This document shows positions 53,419-64,000 of a stretch of 64,000 nt of DNA, in pieces; positions within the stretch are counted from its first letter, which is position 1, and each line of letters starts with the position of its first letter. The notes below the pieces were generated by a model, which was given only the letters and a program-made list of their open reading frames with translations, was not told where the DNA came from and did no database searches. A program made the position numbers and the translations under genes. Source of the stretch: Pratylenchus scribneri (Eukaryota; Nematoda; Chromadorea; Rhabditida; Pratylenchidae); the NCBI GenBank assembly GCA_030063045.1, contig JAQSEB010000203.1, positions 620,001-684,000 of the forward strand, written 5' to 3'.

Positions 53419-56400
53419 TTACATTTTATCAAAACTAATCCCCAAATGGCCTCCAAACATAGGGTCCTGGTGAACTTCCTTTATAATTCTCTCTCTTAGT
53501 GGGAAAGGAATGACTAATCTTGGCTGTTGGGTGTTTTGGACCTCGACAAATTTGTATAAATTGCCCCGGATTAAACCAAAATCTTCGAAAATTTTCTCAA
53601 TTTTTCTATTTGGCTCCAAATTTTCAGTTTGAGTATCCGATTCATTTTTTAGAATATCGACAATTTTTCCAAATTCTTTATCCTTTTCAATTTCCTTTTT
53701 AATTTCCTCAATTGTAACCGTGGGAAAATTTTCGGATGGTTTGTAAAAATCGATGGGAAGCTCAAAATCCTTCTTTGGGATATTTTTTAATCCCTCTAGA
53801 TTTAATTGATTAACTTCTCCACAAACACAATCCTTGTCGCCCCCAGGGTATCGTGATAAGTAGTCCGCAAATTTGTTGGCCTTTCCAGCTTTATGTTCAA
53901 TTTTAATATCAAATTCTTGAACTAGAATTTGATATTTCGCCATCCTACCAATTAAGTCGCGTTTTTTCATTAACGAACACGCAACAGAATTATCGGAGCG
54001 AATCAGCGTTGTTGTTCCCGTAATATAGGGCCTAAATTCCTTAAGTGCGTAAACTATAGCCAACGCTTCTTGTTCTGCGGCAATATATTTTTGTTCGCTA
54101 GGTGTTAATTTGCGCGAAATATAGCTAATAGGATGCTCCCCGTCAGCTTGTTTTTGTAAAAGACACGCGCCAATCGCAATTTTTGATGCATCGCATTCAA
54201 TTATAAAAGGTTGATTAAATTTTGGCGACGCGAGGACGGGAGCACTTAATAATTTAGCCTTAATCATTTCAAAAGCTTCCTGATGTTCTTGGGACCATTT
54301 TTCCTTAATATTTTCCTCCTTGGTTAGCTCAGTTAAAGGTGCCACTATTTTCGAAAAATTCCGGATAAAACGCCTAAAGTACGAAACAGCGCCTATAAAG
54401 CTCCTTAATTGGGTAAGATTTTTAGGGGGTTCGAACCTTTGGACTGCCGCTACATTTTTAGGGTCAGGACGCACGCCTAACGCACTAATCAAAAAACCAA
54501 GATATCTTATTTCGGATTTTCCAAAACTGCATTTTTCAATCTTTAATTTGAGATTATATTTTTTCAAAATAACCAAAAAATTCTCAATATCGCGAAGATG
54601 TTCCATTTCATCAGTACTAGCTAGCACGACATCATCTAAATAGACTAAAAATGCGGCGGATAATTCTTTTCTTAAGATTTCCATGGCTTTTTGAAAGGTG
54701 TTAGGTGCGGCGCAGAGGCCAAAAGGCATGCGCAAAAATTCGAAAACCCCTAAAAATGTGGCAAAAGCCGTTCTTTCTATATGGGAATCATGCATTTTTA
54801 TTTGGTGGAAGCCCGACTGAAAATCAAAGGTGCTGAAAATGCTTTTCCCGCCGACTTGGTCTAAGATATCCTGGATAAGAGGAAGGAAGTATACCTGTTT
54901 TTTGGTATTTTCATTCAACTTTCTATAGTCAATAGCAAATCTGTAGCTCTTTTTGTCGGCTTTCTTGACCAAAACAACGGGCGAGGAAAAGGCACTTTCA
55001 GAGGGCCTTATGATTTTCTGCCTTAGCATATCCTCAATTTGGTTTTTTATTTCCTCTTTTAATGCAGGCGCAACTCGATAGGGACGCATTTGTACAATTT
55101 TGCTTTCGTCGATTAGTTCGATTTTATGCTTAATTGGCCCAGAAAAACTTCCAATTTTTCCATCCTTTCCAACAAATTGGTCCGAAAATTTCAAAATTAT
55201 TTTCCTTAGGGCAATTTTAGCCTCTTCCGAAAAACAGGAATCATCCAAATTTAATTTATCCGTAATTTCGGTGCTCATCAGCTTATCCCTTATTTTAGGA
55301 TCTAATTTTCCATTTCCGACCGAATTTATTTCATAAAATTTATGCCCATTATCTACTTCGCAATTTTCCCAATTTGCAATATGCTGCCCTTCATATAAAG
55401 TTATTTTAGCATTTCCAACATTCATGGCCCTAACGTACATATTATTTGGCTTGCAAATAGTTTTTCCAATCAAAATTACTTCGGGTAGATTTTCTGCGCC
55501 CCTTTCAATTAAAATCGTATCCTTCATTTTTACTTGATTTTCCAAATTATCAACTGGCTTGCAGGGGACCAAAACATCCGCGTGCCCATCAATTACTATT
55601 TTTTCCTTAATGCGCACTTTTTGCTTTGGCGGAATGTAAAAATCCAAATTTGCAACTAGGGGTAAAAATGACGGTCCTATTTTAATTTCTTTCTTCACAA
55701 AATCAAACGAAATTTCAAAACCTATTTTATTAACCTCAAAGAAAAAATCGATGCCCAATAAAATTTCTTCCGGACAGTCTAGATTTTTTGAGACTAATAA
55801 TTTAGTGCTTACAAAAATTCCATTCAGTTTGATTCTTACAAAAATTTTCCCAATAAAATCAATAAAATCGCCATTAGCTACCTTGGCAAAACTCATTTCT
55901 TCTGGGGCTAAATTTTCAATTTTTCCTAATTTCCTAGCGATATCCAATTTGCAATAAGAAATTGAGGATCCAGAATCAATAAGCGCCTTAAATTTTTTGC
56001 CATTTACTTCAATTTTAATCTTAGATTGGGAATCAACGCCAATGGCATAAATTTTTGGGACATAGGTATTTAATGGTGCCCTCGGTGCTGTAGGGATTAA
56101 TCTACCCTTTTCCTGCATTTCAATCGCGTTAATTTTTTCGCCATCTCGTCTATTTTTAATTGCTAGCCTTCGAGATTGAGTGGACCGCGCAGAAAACAAT
56201 GGCGCTATCCATGGATAAACATATATAAAGCCGCCAATTGATGCGAGAATAATTAAAGCAACTGAGCACCAAATAAGGGAAATCCGCCAATCATTAATCC
56301 AATTTGTTATCCATTCCCATGGATTTGAAAGAAATGAAATAGCTTTATTCCCCACTTCTTTAGCTTTATTTCCAATATCGGTTAACAAATTGTCCTTTTC

Positions 56401-59334
56401 CAAAATAGTTATATTATGTTCCCTCAGAATTTTTCCCTCTAGATTTACTTTACTCGAATATGCCTGTAAAATTGACACCGAGGCTATTATTGCGTCTAGA
56501 TCTGATTGGTAAATTGATTTGGCTGTAAAATATAGATTGGTCTTATCGGGTGAAAATTCCAAAAATGTATTTTCTGGCTCCACTTTAATGATTTCCCCAT
56601 CTAGAATCCATGAACCGTTTTCATTTTTATATGCACCTTTTTGCATTTTTTCACAAGATGTTTCTAAACCATTTTTAGTCAAATCTTTGGTTCCTTTGGT
56701 GATAAAAAATATTTCCGACTTATTATTAATTTTTACTTTGGCTGGGGTATTTTCATAGCATTTTTCGCCTATTTTCTTATTCCAAAAAATTTCTTCTGGA
56801 CTAATTTCCTGGCATTCCGTAATAGCTAATGCTTCCCCTATAAAATAAGCGGAAATGTCTTTTCTTCTCAACCAAATGCGCGCTCCTATTGTAGCATCAA
56901 TTTGCAAAAATGCTTTGACCATTTCTATTTGCTTATTGTGAAGCTCGCAAATGTGGCTCCATAATGTTCTAAAGTTTTGGTTAATTGAATCCTGGGTTAC
57001 TTTGTGTAAATACTGTAATTTAACGTTTACGTTATCATTATTTGAATCTCCAATTTCTGTAATGAAATTAGCAATTTCCCTTTTATTTTTGGGTACAAAA
57101 TTCTCAATTAGATGTTTAAAAATGTTTTTACTCATTAGATCAATTTCCCACTGTTGCTCTATTTGCGTTTTACTATCCCAATTTCCGACTGGAATTATTG
57201 TGGTCAAAAAATTAGTTTTATTCTCAGGTTGTAAACTTTCCAAAACTACATTTTTTGGGGTGGTATCAACCATATTTAAATCTGTTGTGGTCTTTATTTT
57301 GTTAGTGGTACTAAAAATATTAACTTCCGGTTTAGTGGTTGTAATTGTGCTAAATTGTTTTTTTGTGGTTGGAGTATTTGTATAAAAATTGTTAATTTTT
57401 TGTGTTATTTTTGTGGTTTTTTCTGTTTTTTCACTAGTGGTACTAATTTTTTGGGTAGTGGTATATATTTCATTTTTTTGAGTTATATTTGGATTTTTTG
57501 TAGTATTTTTTGTGGTTTTTTGAGTATTATTTTGTGTAAAAGTATATTGACTAATTGTGGTTGGTGGTTTTTGAGTAGTTTTAATTGTAGTTGGAATTTT
57601 GGTGGTACTTTGTGTGGAAAATGTACTAAATTGAGTTGTGCTTTTATTTCCAAAAACGTCATCCCATTTTCTTGCTCTACGCAGTTCATTAGTATTTTGC
57701 CTTTTTTCCCGGTTTTTTAATTCCATATTTATAGGTATTTGAATATATTCTATGTCCAAAATTCTATCTAATTTTGGAATTGAGATAAATACTTGGTTTT
57801 GCATAATATAGGTATTTTTCCCAAAACACGTTTTATTCACTTCGCTAAAAGCTTCATCCCCATCCGAAAAAACAAAGGCTGCCTGTAATTGCGCGACTAA
57901 AATTAGCTCGTTAGAAACTAATGCCTCATAATGACCCACGGATTCAAAAGGGCAATGGAAGTCTTTCTCATCATTCCAATATAAAATTCCTTTTTCATTT
58001 TTACACGATTTATTTGTACAATTTTCAAAATTTCCAAGTTCCGTTTGAATCTTTTTAGTCTTTACATTTTGCAAAACTTTTCCCATAGTTACAACTAAAT
58101 CGTACCCATAGTTACAGTTATTACCAAAATATCCATATTCTGCCAAAACTTCAGTATCACTTTTTAAGATATTTTCCTTAGTACGGCTTAATGTTCTATT
58201 CCAAAGGGTTCCTTCTTTAACCAATTTTTTACAGTCCTCCAATTCTATCGGGGTAAACCACACTTTAATCTCGGGTTCCCTTTTGTAAAGCTTAATTATC
58301 GAAAAGCTGCAAACCATAATATTTTTCCTTTGGCATAAAATCCCATCAAATATTAAGGGCCTTTTTTTCTCAACGAAAATCTCAATCTCGAAATTATCCA
58401 CCCTCACTTTACTGGGCAACGTACAATTTGTTTTATTAGGCGGTTCCATTACAATAGTATTTCCTTTTTGCCAGCAAATTTGATAAGAAAAACCAACAGA
58501 AGAAAATATGCTCAAAATCATAGCGATGGCCAAAAGTGGCATTGTGGGTGACAATGGTCTAGATTGGGTTCCAACAGCATTTATACGGTAGCCTCCACGG
58601 CGCGCTCTTCCCCTATTTCCTGAACCTCTGAAATTTTCATTCATGCGCGGACTTTGCCTTGGGACCGAATTTGGAAAACGTCTAACCGGAAAATTGCGAC
58701 CGAACCTATTTCCTCTGTTAAAATTGCGCCTGGGAGGTCCTCCTCTGAAAAATGGCATTTGCGGCGGCGCCCAATTCCTATAGGGAACAAATCTTCGAAA
58801 GGGGGTAAAATTTCGCCTAAAGGGTTGACCCACTTGATTTACCGTTCCACCTAAATTGTTCACACTACCATTCACATTATTTATGCTTTCCATCTGAGAA
58901 ATCGCCAGTTTTTCCCGGGTAAGCTCAGCTAGCGATTCCTCTTCTTCCACAGCTTGAAGGATTGCGTCCGTTATATTATTGGGCTTGGGGAGGTGCCTAA
59001 CCTGTTCGCGGATTTCAATTTTTAGGCCACCTCGAAAATAATCTATCAATAAATCTTCCCTAATTGCAGCGGTAAAACCTTGCCCATCTGGAAAAGATTT
59101 ATCAATAAGTTGTTTCAGTGCCATAGCGAATTCCGCAGGCGTTTCCCCTACTCGCTGTCTCCTTAAAATTGCCATTTTCCGAAAATGGGGCACCGCTGAA
59201 CCTATTGCAAACTTTTTGGCCAAGTTATCCACGGTATTTTTCCATGTGTCCTTTTCCGCGGGGGTTAGTTGTTCAAAAGCGGTTTGACATTCGGGAGCTA
59301 GGTATAAATGTCTCCGACAGAATGAGTTTTCCTT
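53419..59334 (-). mobile_element. Ty3/gypsy-type retroelement with single gag-env-like-pol frame, 3' truncated
   Basis: One open frame runs from just after a stop (59335-59337) to a stop at 53419. Numbering from a GTG at 59232: Gag-like residues 1-130, an Arg/Gly-rich tail 135-225 without CCHC knuckles, an envelope-like segment about 229-1045, aspartic protease with ALIDSGSS (about 1083-1090), RT with FAIDYRKLN, STFDFQSGFHQI and VYLDDVVLAS (about 1431-1540), RNase H with IIECDASKIAIGACLL (about 1678 on), and the beginning of the integrase zinc finger (HQDPMFGGHLG). The frame stops there; the catalytic integrase core is not in the downstream sequence in any frame I checked. No LTR pair was recognised and the Gag start is also incomplete, so the copy is truncated, yet its open frame is uninterrupted. 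Confidence 0.85.
56098..58548 (-). other. Envelope-glycoprotein-like segment inside the gypsy polyprotein
   Basis: Residues about 229-1045 of the frame. Features in order: a hydrophobic signal-like stretch (LLAIAMILSIFSSVGFSY), a Cys-rich ectodomain with several N-x-[ST] sites, a furin-like NREKRQ (about 507), a Thr-rich mucin-like region of about 130 residues (530-660), a second ectodomain with Cys and N-x-[ST] sites, and one membrane helix (ISLIWCSVALIILASIGG) followed by a basic tail. This is the layout of a class-I-like envelope, but I cannot assign a viral family. It is an endogenous copy and described only. Confidence 0.6.
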
Positions 59335-59936
59335 TTAATATTAAAATTCCCTTCAATTTTTGAATAATAAAATTCTTATTAAGTAATTTGACACCAATTC
59401 CCTTTATCAAGCCTAAGGGCAAAAATCATCTTAGTTTATTAGTGGGGAATTTTAGGCAAAACATTTTAATCCGGGCTGGGCTTTTTCTGTTTTTAGTATA
59501 CGCCAATAGCCCGTTTTGCTCTCCATTCTGGCAAGGGGGAAAATGATCGCAATCTTGTCTGCTCATCTTAAAATTCGAATGGGCTTGGCATTGTCCGTCA
59601 TTTTGTTCTGCCCAATCAGGCCAGAAAATCTTGGGTTTTTCCCTCTCCTTTCCCCTTTTTTGCAGAATTGGCTTGCCCTCGTTTTTGCCCCTCTTTGCTT
59701 GTTTATTTTGGCCGAGAATCCCGAGGAACGCCCAATTTCGGATGGATATAAAAGCGATTCTCCCTTCCCCCTTTTTTATGTCACTTTTAACCCTCTCCCC
59801 ATCAGTACGTTTCAACTCAATTTTCCCCAATAAAATCTTTTAATTCGAATTCGTCAAATTTGTGTCTTCGGGGTATTTTCATCAAATTTTGGGTAGTCTT
59901 CTTTCCTTGGTTGAGTCTGCCGTCGTTGTTGCATTG

Positions 59937-60007
59937 TGCGCCTCGACTGTTGTGGACATTGGATTAAGAGCACTGTTGCTCTACCGACTGAGGCTACTCC
60001 AGGCACA
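59937..60007 (-). tRNA. tRNA-Lys(CUU)-like relic in the BEL leader
   Basis: On the minus strand the acceptor halves TGTGCCT and AGGCGCA pair fully at the two ends of a 71-nt segment. Between them lie CTCAGTCGGTAGAGC (D arm) and CTCTTAATCC (CUU anticodon loop with 3' flank). The anticodon stem no longer pairs and the T arm is short, so it is decayed. Its orientation, antisense to the element, matches that of a primer tRNA copied into the leader. Confidence 0.55.
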
Positions 60008-60065
60008 GATTCTTCAGGTGGGTCTATATTTTTAACCCAATTTGGCCATTTCGGGCACTTTTATT

Positions 60066-60335
60066 CATTGCCATTGAGGCAAAATCATCAAGGGCCTTTA
60101 GGCAAACTCATTGAATTATTAATTGTGCCAATTGCGGCAAAATCAAGGGCCTTTTAGGCAAACTCGTTAAATTAATAATTTGGCCAATTGCGGCAAAATC
60201 AAGGGCCTTTAGGCAACCTCAGTAAATTACTAATTTTTTTGCCAATTGTCGGCCAATCAAAAGACCTTTGGGCAATTCTTTTAAACTCTTGGAATTAGCC
60301 ATCGTGCAAAAAGGGCCTTTAGGCAAAAAACAAAA
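60066..60335 (+). repeat. Leader minisatellite, about 55-60 bp unit, 4-5 copies
   Basis: The motif CAAGGGCCTTTAGGCAA, preceded by AATTGCGGCAAAAT and followed by a TTAAATTA-like spacer, recurs at about 60090, 60140, 60200, 60260 (diverged) and 60315 (diverged). GGGCC(T)TTTAGGC can itself form a hairpin. It lies between LTR and gag. Confidence 0.75.
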
Positions 60336-60422
60336 ATATTTTCATTTTCACGAGAATCATATTATCCCTTTTGAACCAATAATCCATTCATATCTTATTA
60401 TCATCTGGAGATTTGAACAATT

Positions 60423-63400
60423 ATGTCTCTAGTAATTCGTAACCAACTTGAGGCTACACTTAAACGTTTATTGACGGCAACTGCCGCTGCGAACAATTTA
60501 TCTTCCACTGAATCCCCAACATTAGCTGATCTAGGAACTAGTGGCGAAAAATTAGCCCGGGGTATTTCCGCTGCCCAAGGCTTCTTAGATCAGTGGACAA
60601 GGGTCATGGCTAATTCATCAGGGGATGATCGAAAGGAGGAAGAAAAGATTTTTTCGGAATTCCAAGTAAATGGAAACCCTCCTGCCCTAATTTTGGATGA
60701 AGCCTCTGAGGCCCAACTCCAAGTGGACATTAAAATCGATAAAATGAGGGCGGTGGTAAAGGAACATACACCTCCACCTGTTAAGGATTTCGCCCCGAAT
60801 GTTCGCCTCCCAACTCTGGATTTACCCATTTTTGATGGACAAGAGTCCAATTGGCCAGCATTTTGGGCCGCGTTTCAAAGCGCTATTCATGAAAATGAAT
60901 CCCTAACTGGGGCGCAAAAATTCACCTATTTGATGGGCCGACTAAAAGGATCGGCGAAGGGTTTGATAGAAGGCTATGCGGTAACAGAAACCAATTATAA
61001 TAGCGTTATCAAACTCTTATTGGAGCGATTTGGGGATGATGAGCGGCGATCCGCACAATTGCAGAGTGAATTGATTCATCTCCCACGGCCTTCCCATTCC
61101 CCCCATTCCCTACGCGTTTTTTACGACAATATCGAACGAATCTGTCGTCAATTAGAGGGTATGGGCGTTGATATCAATGAAAGTCCATTCCTGACGATTG
61201 CCATCAAAGAAAAACTGCCCCACGAGGCGAAAGCGCAATTGTATGATAAGGAAATGGGATCGGGCAAAAAATGGACTCCCAAAGAATGGCGGCAAGCTTT
61301 TGGCCGATTTGTCCAATTAAAAGAGGCAATAGGACCCTCCAGCGAACCTACACAGCCCAAATCCAACCCAAATACAGTACCTAGGGGCCCATTAAGAGCG
61401 AGCGAGCCAATCCGCTGTGCCTTCCCCATTGTGGATGAAGAGAAGAAAGTCAAATGGGCAGATTGTTCTCTCTGTAAAGAGGACGGGCACAAGGCTAATG
61501 CTTGCCCGAAATATAATACAATTGAATTAAGGAAGCAAAGACTATTAGATCAGAAAAGATGTCTTAAATGTGCCCGAGAGGGCCACCTTTTCCGTGAGTG
61601 CACTTCGAAGAATGGGTGCTGGGAATGCGGTGGTAACCACCATCACATGCTTTGCCCTAAGCCAAAAATCAAAAATGGGCCATTTACTGGCAGCAATAAT
61701 GTTCCGCTAGGGCAGAATTTCAAGCGAAACCGTTCACGCCAAAATCAGAATCTCGAAAACTCTTCGAATATTACGGCTTCAGTTAATTCTGCCAGTCCAG
61801 AATTTACTGTTGAGCAAAAGGAAATGGTCTTTTCGGCCGTACCCGATGCTAGAGTTTCGGCCAATGATAGGCCTACAGCCTTTTTAATGATTGCCGAATT
61901 ATTCATATTTAATCACAGGGACCCTTCTAGCCCCATCAAAAAACCCGTTTTCTTTGACTGTGGGTCCCAACCATCCTTTATAACCGCTGAATTGGCTGCT
62001 TTAATCCGCCCGCAGCGCGTGGGGAAAGAATCGATGTCTATTGGTGGTTTTATGGGGCAGGAAAGGCAGCAAACGGTGCGCTTTTTCTCACCTCGGTATT
62101 CGGTCCTATTAAAACGTCAAGATGGTGGATGGGAACCAATTACCTTAAATCAAACCCCAAGAATTATTCCACCTGTCGAATACATTGTCGAATCCCCCTT
62201 GTTAGCCCAAAAAACTGGAATGAATATTTGTTGGGCAGAACCACAAATTTTATTGGGGCTGAGGGACTTCTGGAAATTCATTATTAGCAAAAAGGAGATT
62301 AGCCCCGGATTTTTCGAAATTAAAACTGCCTTTGGGTCAGTTTTCGGAGGCGAATTGAATATGCGGGCAATTGAGCAACCAATTATAAGTTGCCCAGTCC
62401 GAACTGAGTCCCTAAACGAGGCGGTTTCTAATTTATGGAATTTGGAAACTATTGGCATCAAGGAAGCCGAATTAGCCAATGATAATGTCGCAATTGACGC
62501 TTTTAATGACTCGATTGAATTGAAAGATGGCCGCTATTATGTCAGCTGGCCTTGGCGTCCTGGGCATCCGCCGTTGCCTGACAATTTTTCCATAGCCTTT
62601 TCTAGGCTCAGTTCATTGGCTAATAGACTGAAAAATGATGCATTTTTACGAAATAGTTATCAAGAAATTATGGATGAACAATTAAAAAGGGGGATTATTG
62701 AGCCTTCTGAAAGGGCTGAAAACGGGGATCATTTTATTCCCCATCATCCAGTGGTGAATTCTAAAAAGGTGCGCATCGTATACGATGCGTCAGCCCATTT
62801 AAAAGGCTGTCCCTCTTTGAATGATTGCCTCCTAACTGGACCCAATTTGGTCCCAGAACTTGCTGCCATTTTAATCCGTTTTAGGGCAGCCCCAGTGGCA
62901 GTTTTGGGGGATGTGGAAAAGGCATTTTTAATGGTTGGATTAAAGGAAGGGGACAGGAATGTGACCAAATTCCTGTGGTTAAAAAATCCTGCCCTTCCCC
63001 CAACTCCCAATAATCTGCAAATATTTCGTTTCAAACGAATTGCATTCGGAATTGCCTCTTCCCCATTCATCCTCGCCTCCACATTGCAACATCATTTACG
63101 CAATGAAGGCAGTCCGGTGGCAGAAAAAATGGCCAAGAATTTTTATGTAGATAATTTATTGCTTGATTGTGCTTCAACAGAGGAAGCCAGAAAAATGATA
63201 AAAGAGGCAAAAGAAATTATTACTAGGGCTGGAATGAAATTAAGGGAATTTGTCTCTTCCCACCCAGATGCTCTAAAAGGGCTCCCCCAAGATGAACTAT
63301 TGCCTGGGGATGAGCCTAAATTGTTGGGAATGAATTGGCGCACAAAAGCAGACCAATTCATTTTCTATTTGCCCAAGGGCGATAATTCAAAATTAAACAG

Positions 63401-64000
63401 ACGGAATGTCCTATCAATAATAGCCTCCTTCTTTGACCCACTTGGATTATGCTCACCAATTTTCTTTGAAAGTAAACTGTATTTTCAAAAATTGTGGGGA
63501 GAAAAGAGAGGGTGGGACGATGAATTAGATGAAAGGCAGACAAAGGAATGGCGGGAATTAACCGCCCAATGGCATGAATTTGAAATGAAAATTCCCCGTT
63601 GTACCCCTTGTGGAGGGGCAATTTCCCTCCAACTTCACGCCTTCACGGATGCTGGGCCAAAGGGCTTTTCGGCGGCAATTTATTTGCGGGCCGAGTTTTT
63701 AGCCCAAATTAATGTGAATTTAATATTCGCCAAATCCCGTCTTCGTCCTTTAAAAATGAATACTGACGACTCCCTAACAATTCCCAAACTGGAATTGTTA
63801 GGCATATTAACCGGAATCAGGGGCCTAAAATTTGTAAAAAATGCGTTAAAAAGGGAAATTAATGGTTTCCATCTGTGGTCGGACTCGCAAATAGCCCTCT
63901 CGTGGATTAGCTCGAAGGGGCCACTTCCAATCTTTATTGGAAATAGAGTGAGGGAAATTCGAGATTTCCCCTCCATGTCTTTTCATTATGTAAACACAAA
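60423..64000 (+). mobile_element. BEL/Pao gag-pol polyprotein (open at the right edge)
   Basis: One uninterrupted frame of 1,192 codons from the ATG at 60423 to the window end. Gag (DUF1759-like: LPIFDGQESNWPAFWAAFQ, TYLMGRLKGSAKGLIEGY) precedes three Cys/His knuckles beginning at residue 348 (CSLCKEDGHKANAC, CLKCAREGHLFREC, CWECGGNHHHMLC). The aspartic protease has FDCGSQPSFI at residues 511-520. The RT carries VRIVYDASAHLKG, VLGDVEKAFLMV and FYVDNLL (residue 908), so the catalytic YxDD is YVDN. RNase H begins near residue 1076 (FTDAGPKGFSA). No stop or frameshift was seen. Integrase and 3' LTR lie beyond the window. The intact frame suggests a young insertion. Confidence 0.92.

Larger units (their letters stand above)
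59400..60422 (+). promoter_or_regulatory. BEL/Pao 5' LTR and leader
   Basis: A TATA box (TATAAAAG, 59747-59754) is followed 75 bases on by a polyadenylation signal (AATAAA, 59829-59834), the usual U3-R arrangement of an LTR. The leader then holds a tRNA-like segment (59937-60007) and a minisatellite before the gag ATG at 60423. The left LTR edge lies somewhere between about 59340 and 59500; it cannot be fixed because the 3' LTR is outside the window. Confidence 0.65.

Noticed and set aside
57355..57720. Cys/Phe-rich plus-strand frame
   Set aside because: It is the antisense of the Thr-rich mucin-like region of the gypsy element.

Overview
The window looks like a piece of a nematode nuclear chromosome, probably a tylenchid (plant-parasitic type) worm. 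It is very AT-rich and the genes are cut by many short GT-AG introns, mostly about 40-70 nt and ending in TTTCAG-like acceptors. Gene families include SPOP/BATH-like BTB proteins, a SPRY protein, a WxCG-type secreted phospholipase A2, a microsomal epoxide hydrolase, TMEM245 and an ankyrin-patatin iPLA2. There is nothing bacterial: no operons with Shine-Dalgarno sites, no CRISPR array and no phage. Genus and species cannot be fixed from sequence alone.

Layout. 0-2 kb: two BTB genes on the minus strand. 2.2-2.9 kb: a long-armed foldback transposon with a 10-bp target duplication. 3.7-6.1 kb: a six-exon TM/coiled-coil/SPRY gene (468 aa, full splice model). 6.6-10.1 kb: two unrecognised minus-strand genes; the first coding exon of the second is split by a hAT-type insertion. 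11.2-12.3 kb: a small plus-strand protein that may be a P-loop-less Ras-like fold. 12.7-17.5 kb: a frame carrying another hAT-type insertion, an unknown gene and a protein kinase. 19-20 kb: a secreted PLA2-like gene. 21-24.3 kb: a complete epoxide hydrolase (seven exons, 464 aa). 25.5-28.2 kb: a 281-aa coiled-coil protein whose last codons and 3' flank come from a duplicated TMEM245 tail. 29.3-38.2 kb: TMEM245. 39.7-43.3 kb: a 410-aa protein with an internally duplicated two-repeat module; a single-module paralogue lies on the opposite strand at 48.8-50.4 kb. Between them, at 44-48.5 kb, is an iPLA2-like ankyrin-patatin lipase. 50.6-53 kb: gene fragments (F-box-like exon, eL39 fragment, a possible last exon) and a GC-rich block. 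53.4-59.3 kb: a truncated Ty3/gypsy element with one 1,970-codon open frame. From about 59.4 kb to the edge: the LTR, leader and gag-pol of an intact-looking BEL/Pao element on the plus strand. Its open frame runs off the window.

The most unusual features concern mobile DNA. At least six small TIR elements with 8-bp (or 7-bp) target duplications sit in or beside genes. One pair is nested, and its outer element has duplicated the 3' splice site of an iPLA2 exon. The gypsy element carries an envelope-like glycoprotein segment in frame between Gag and protease rather than downstream of Pol. The BEL element carries a tRNA-Lys-like relic at its LTR/leader junction, in the orientation expected if a primer tRNA had been copied. 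Two further palindromic MITE families fill the introns.
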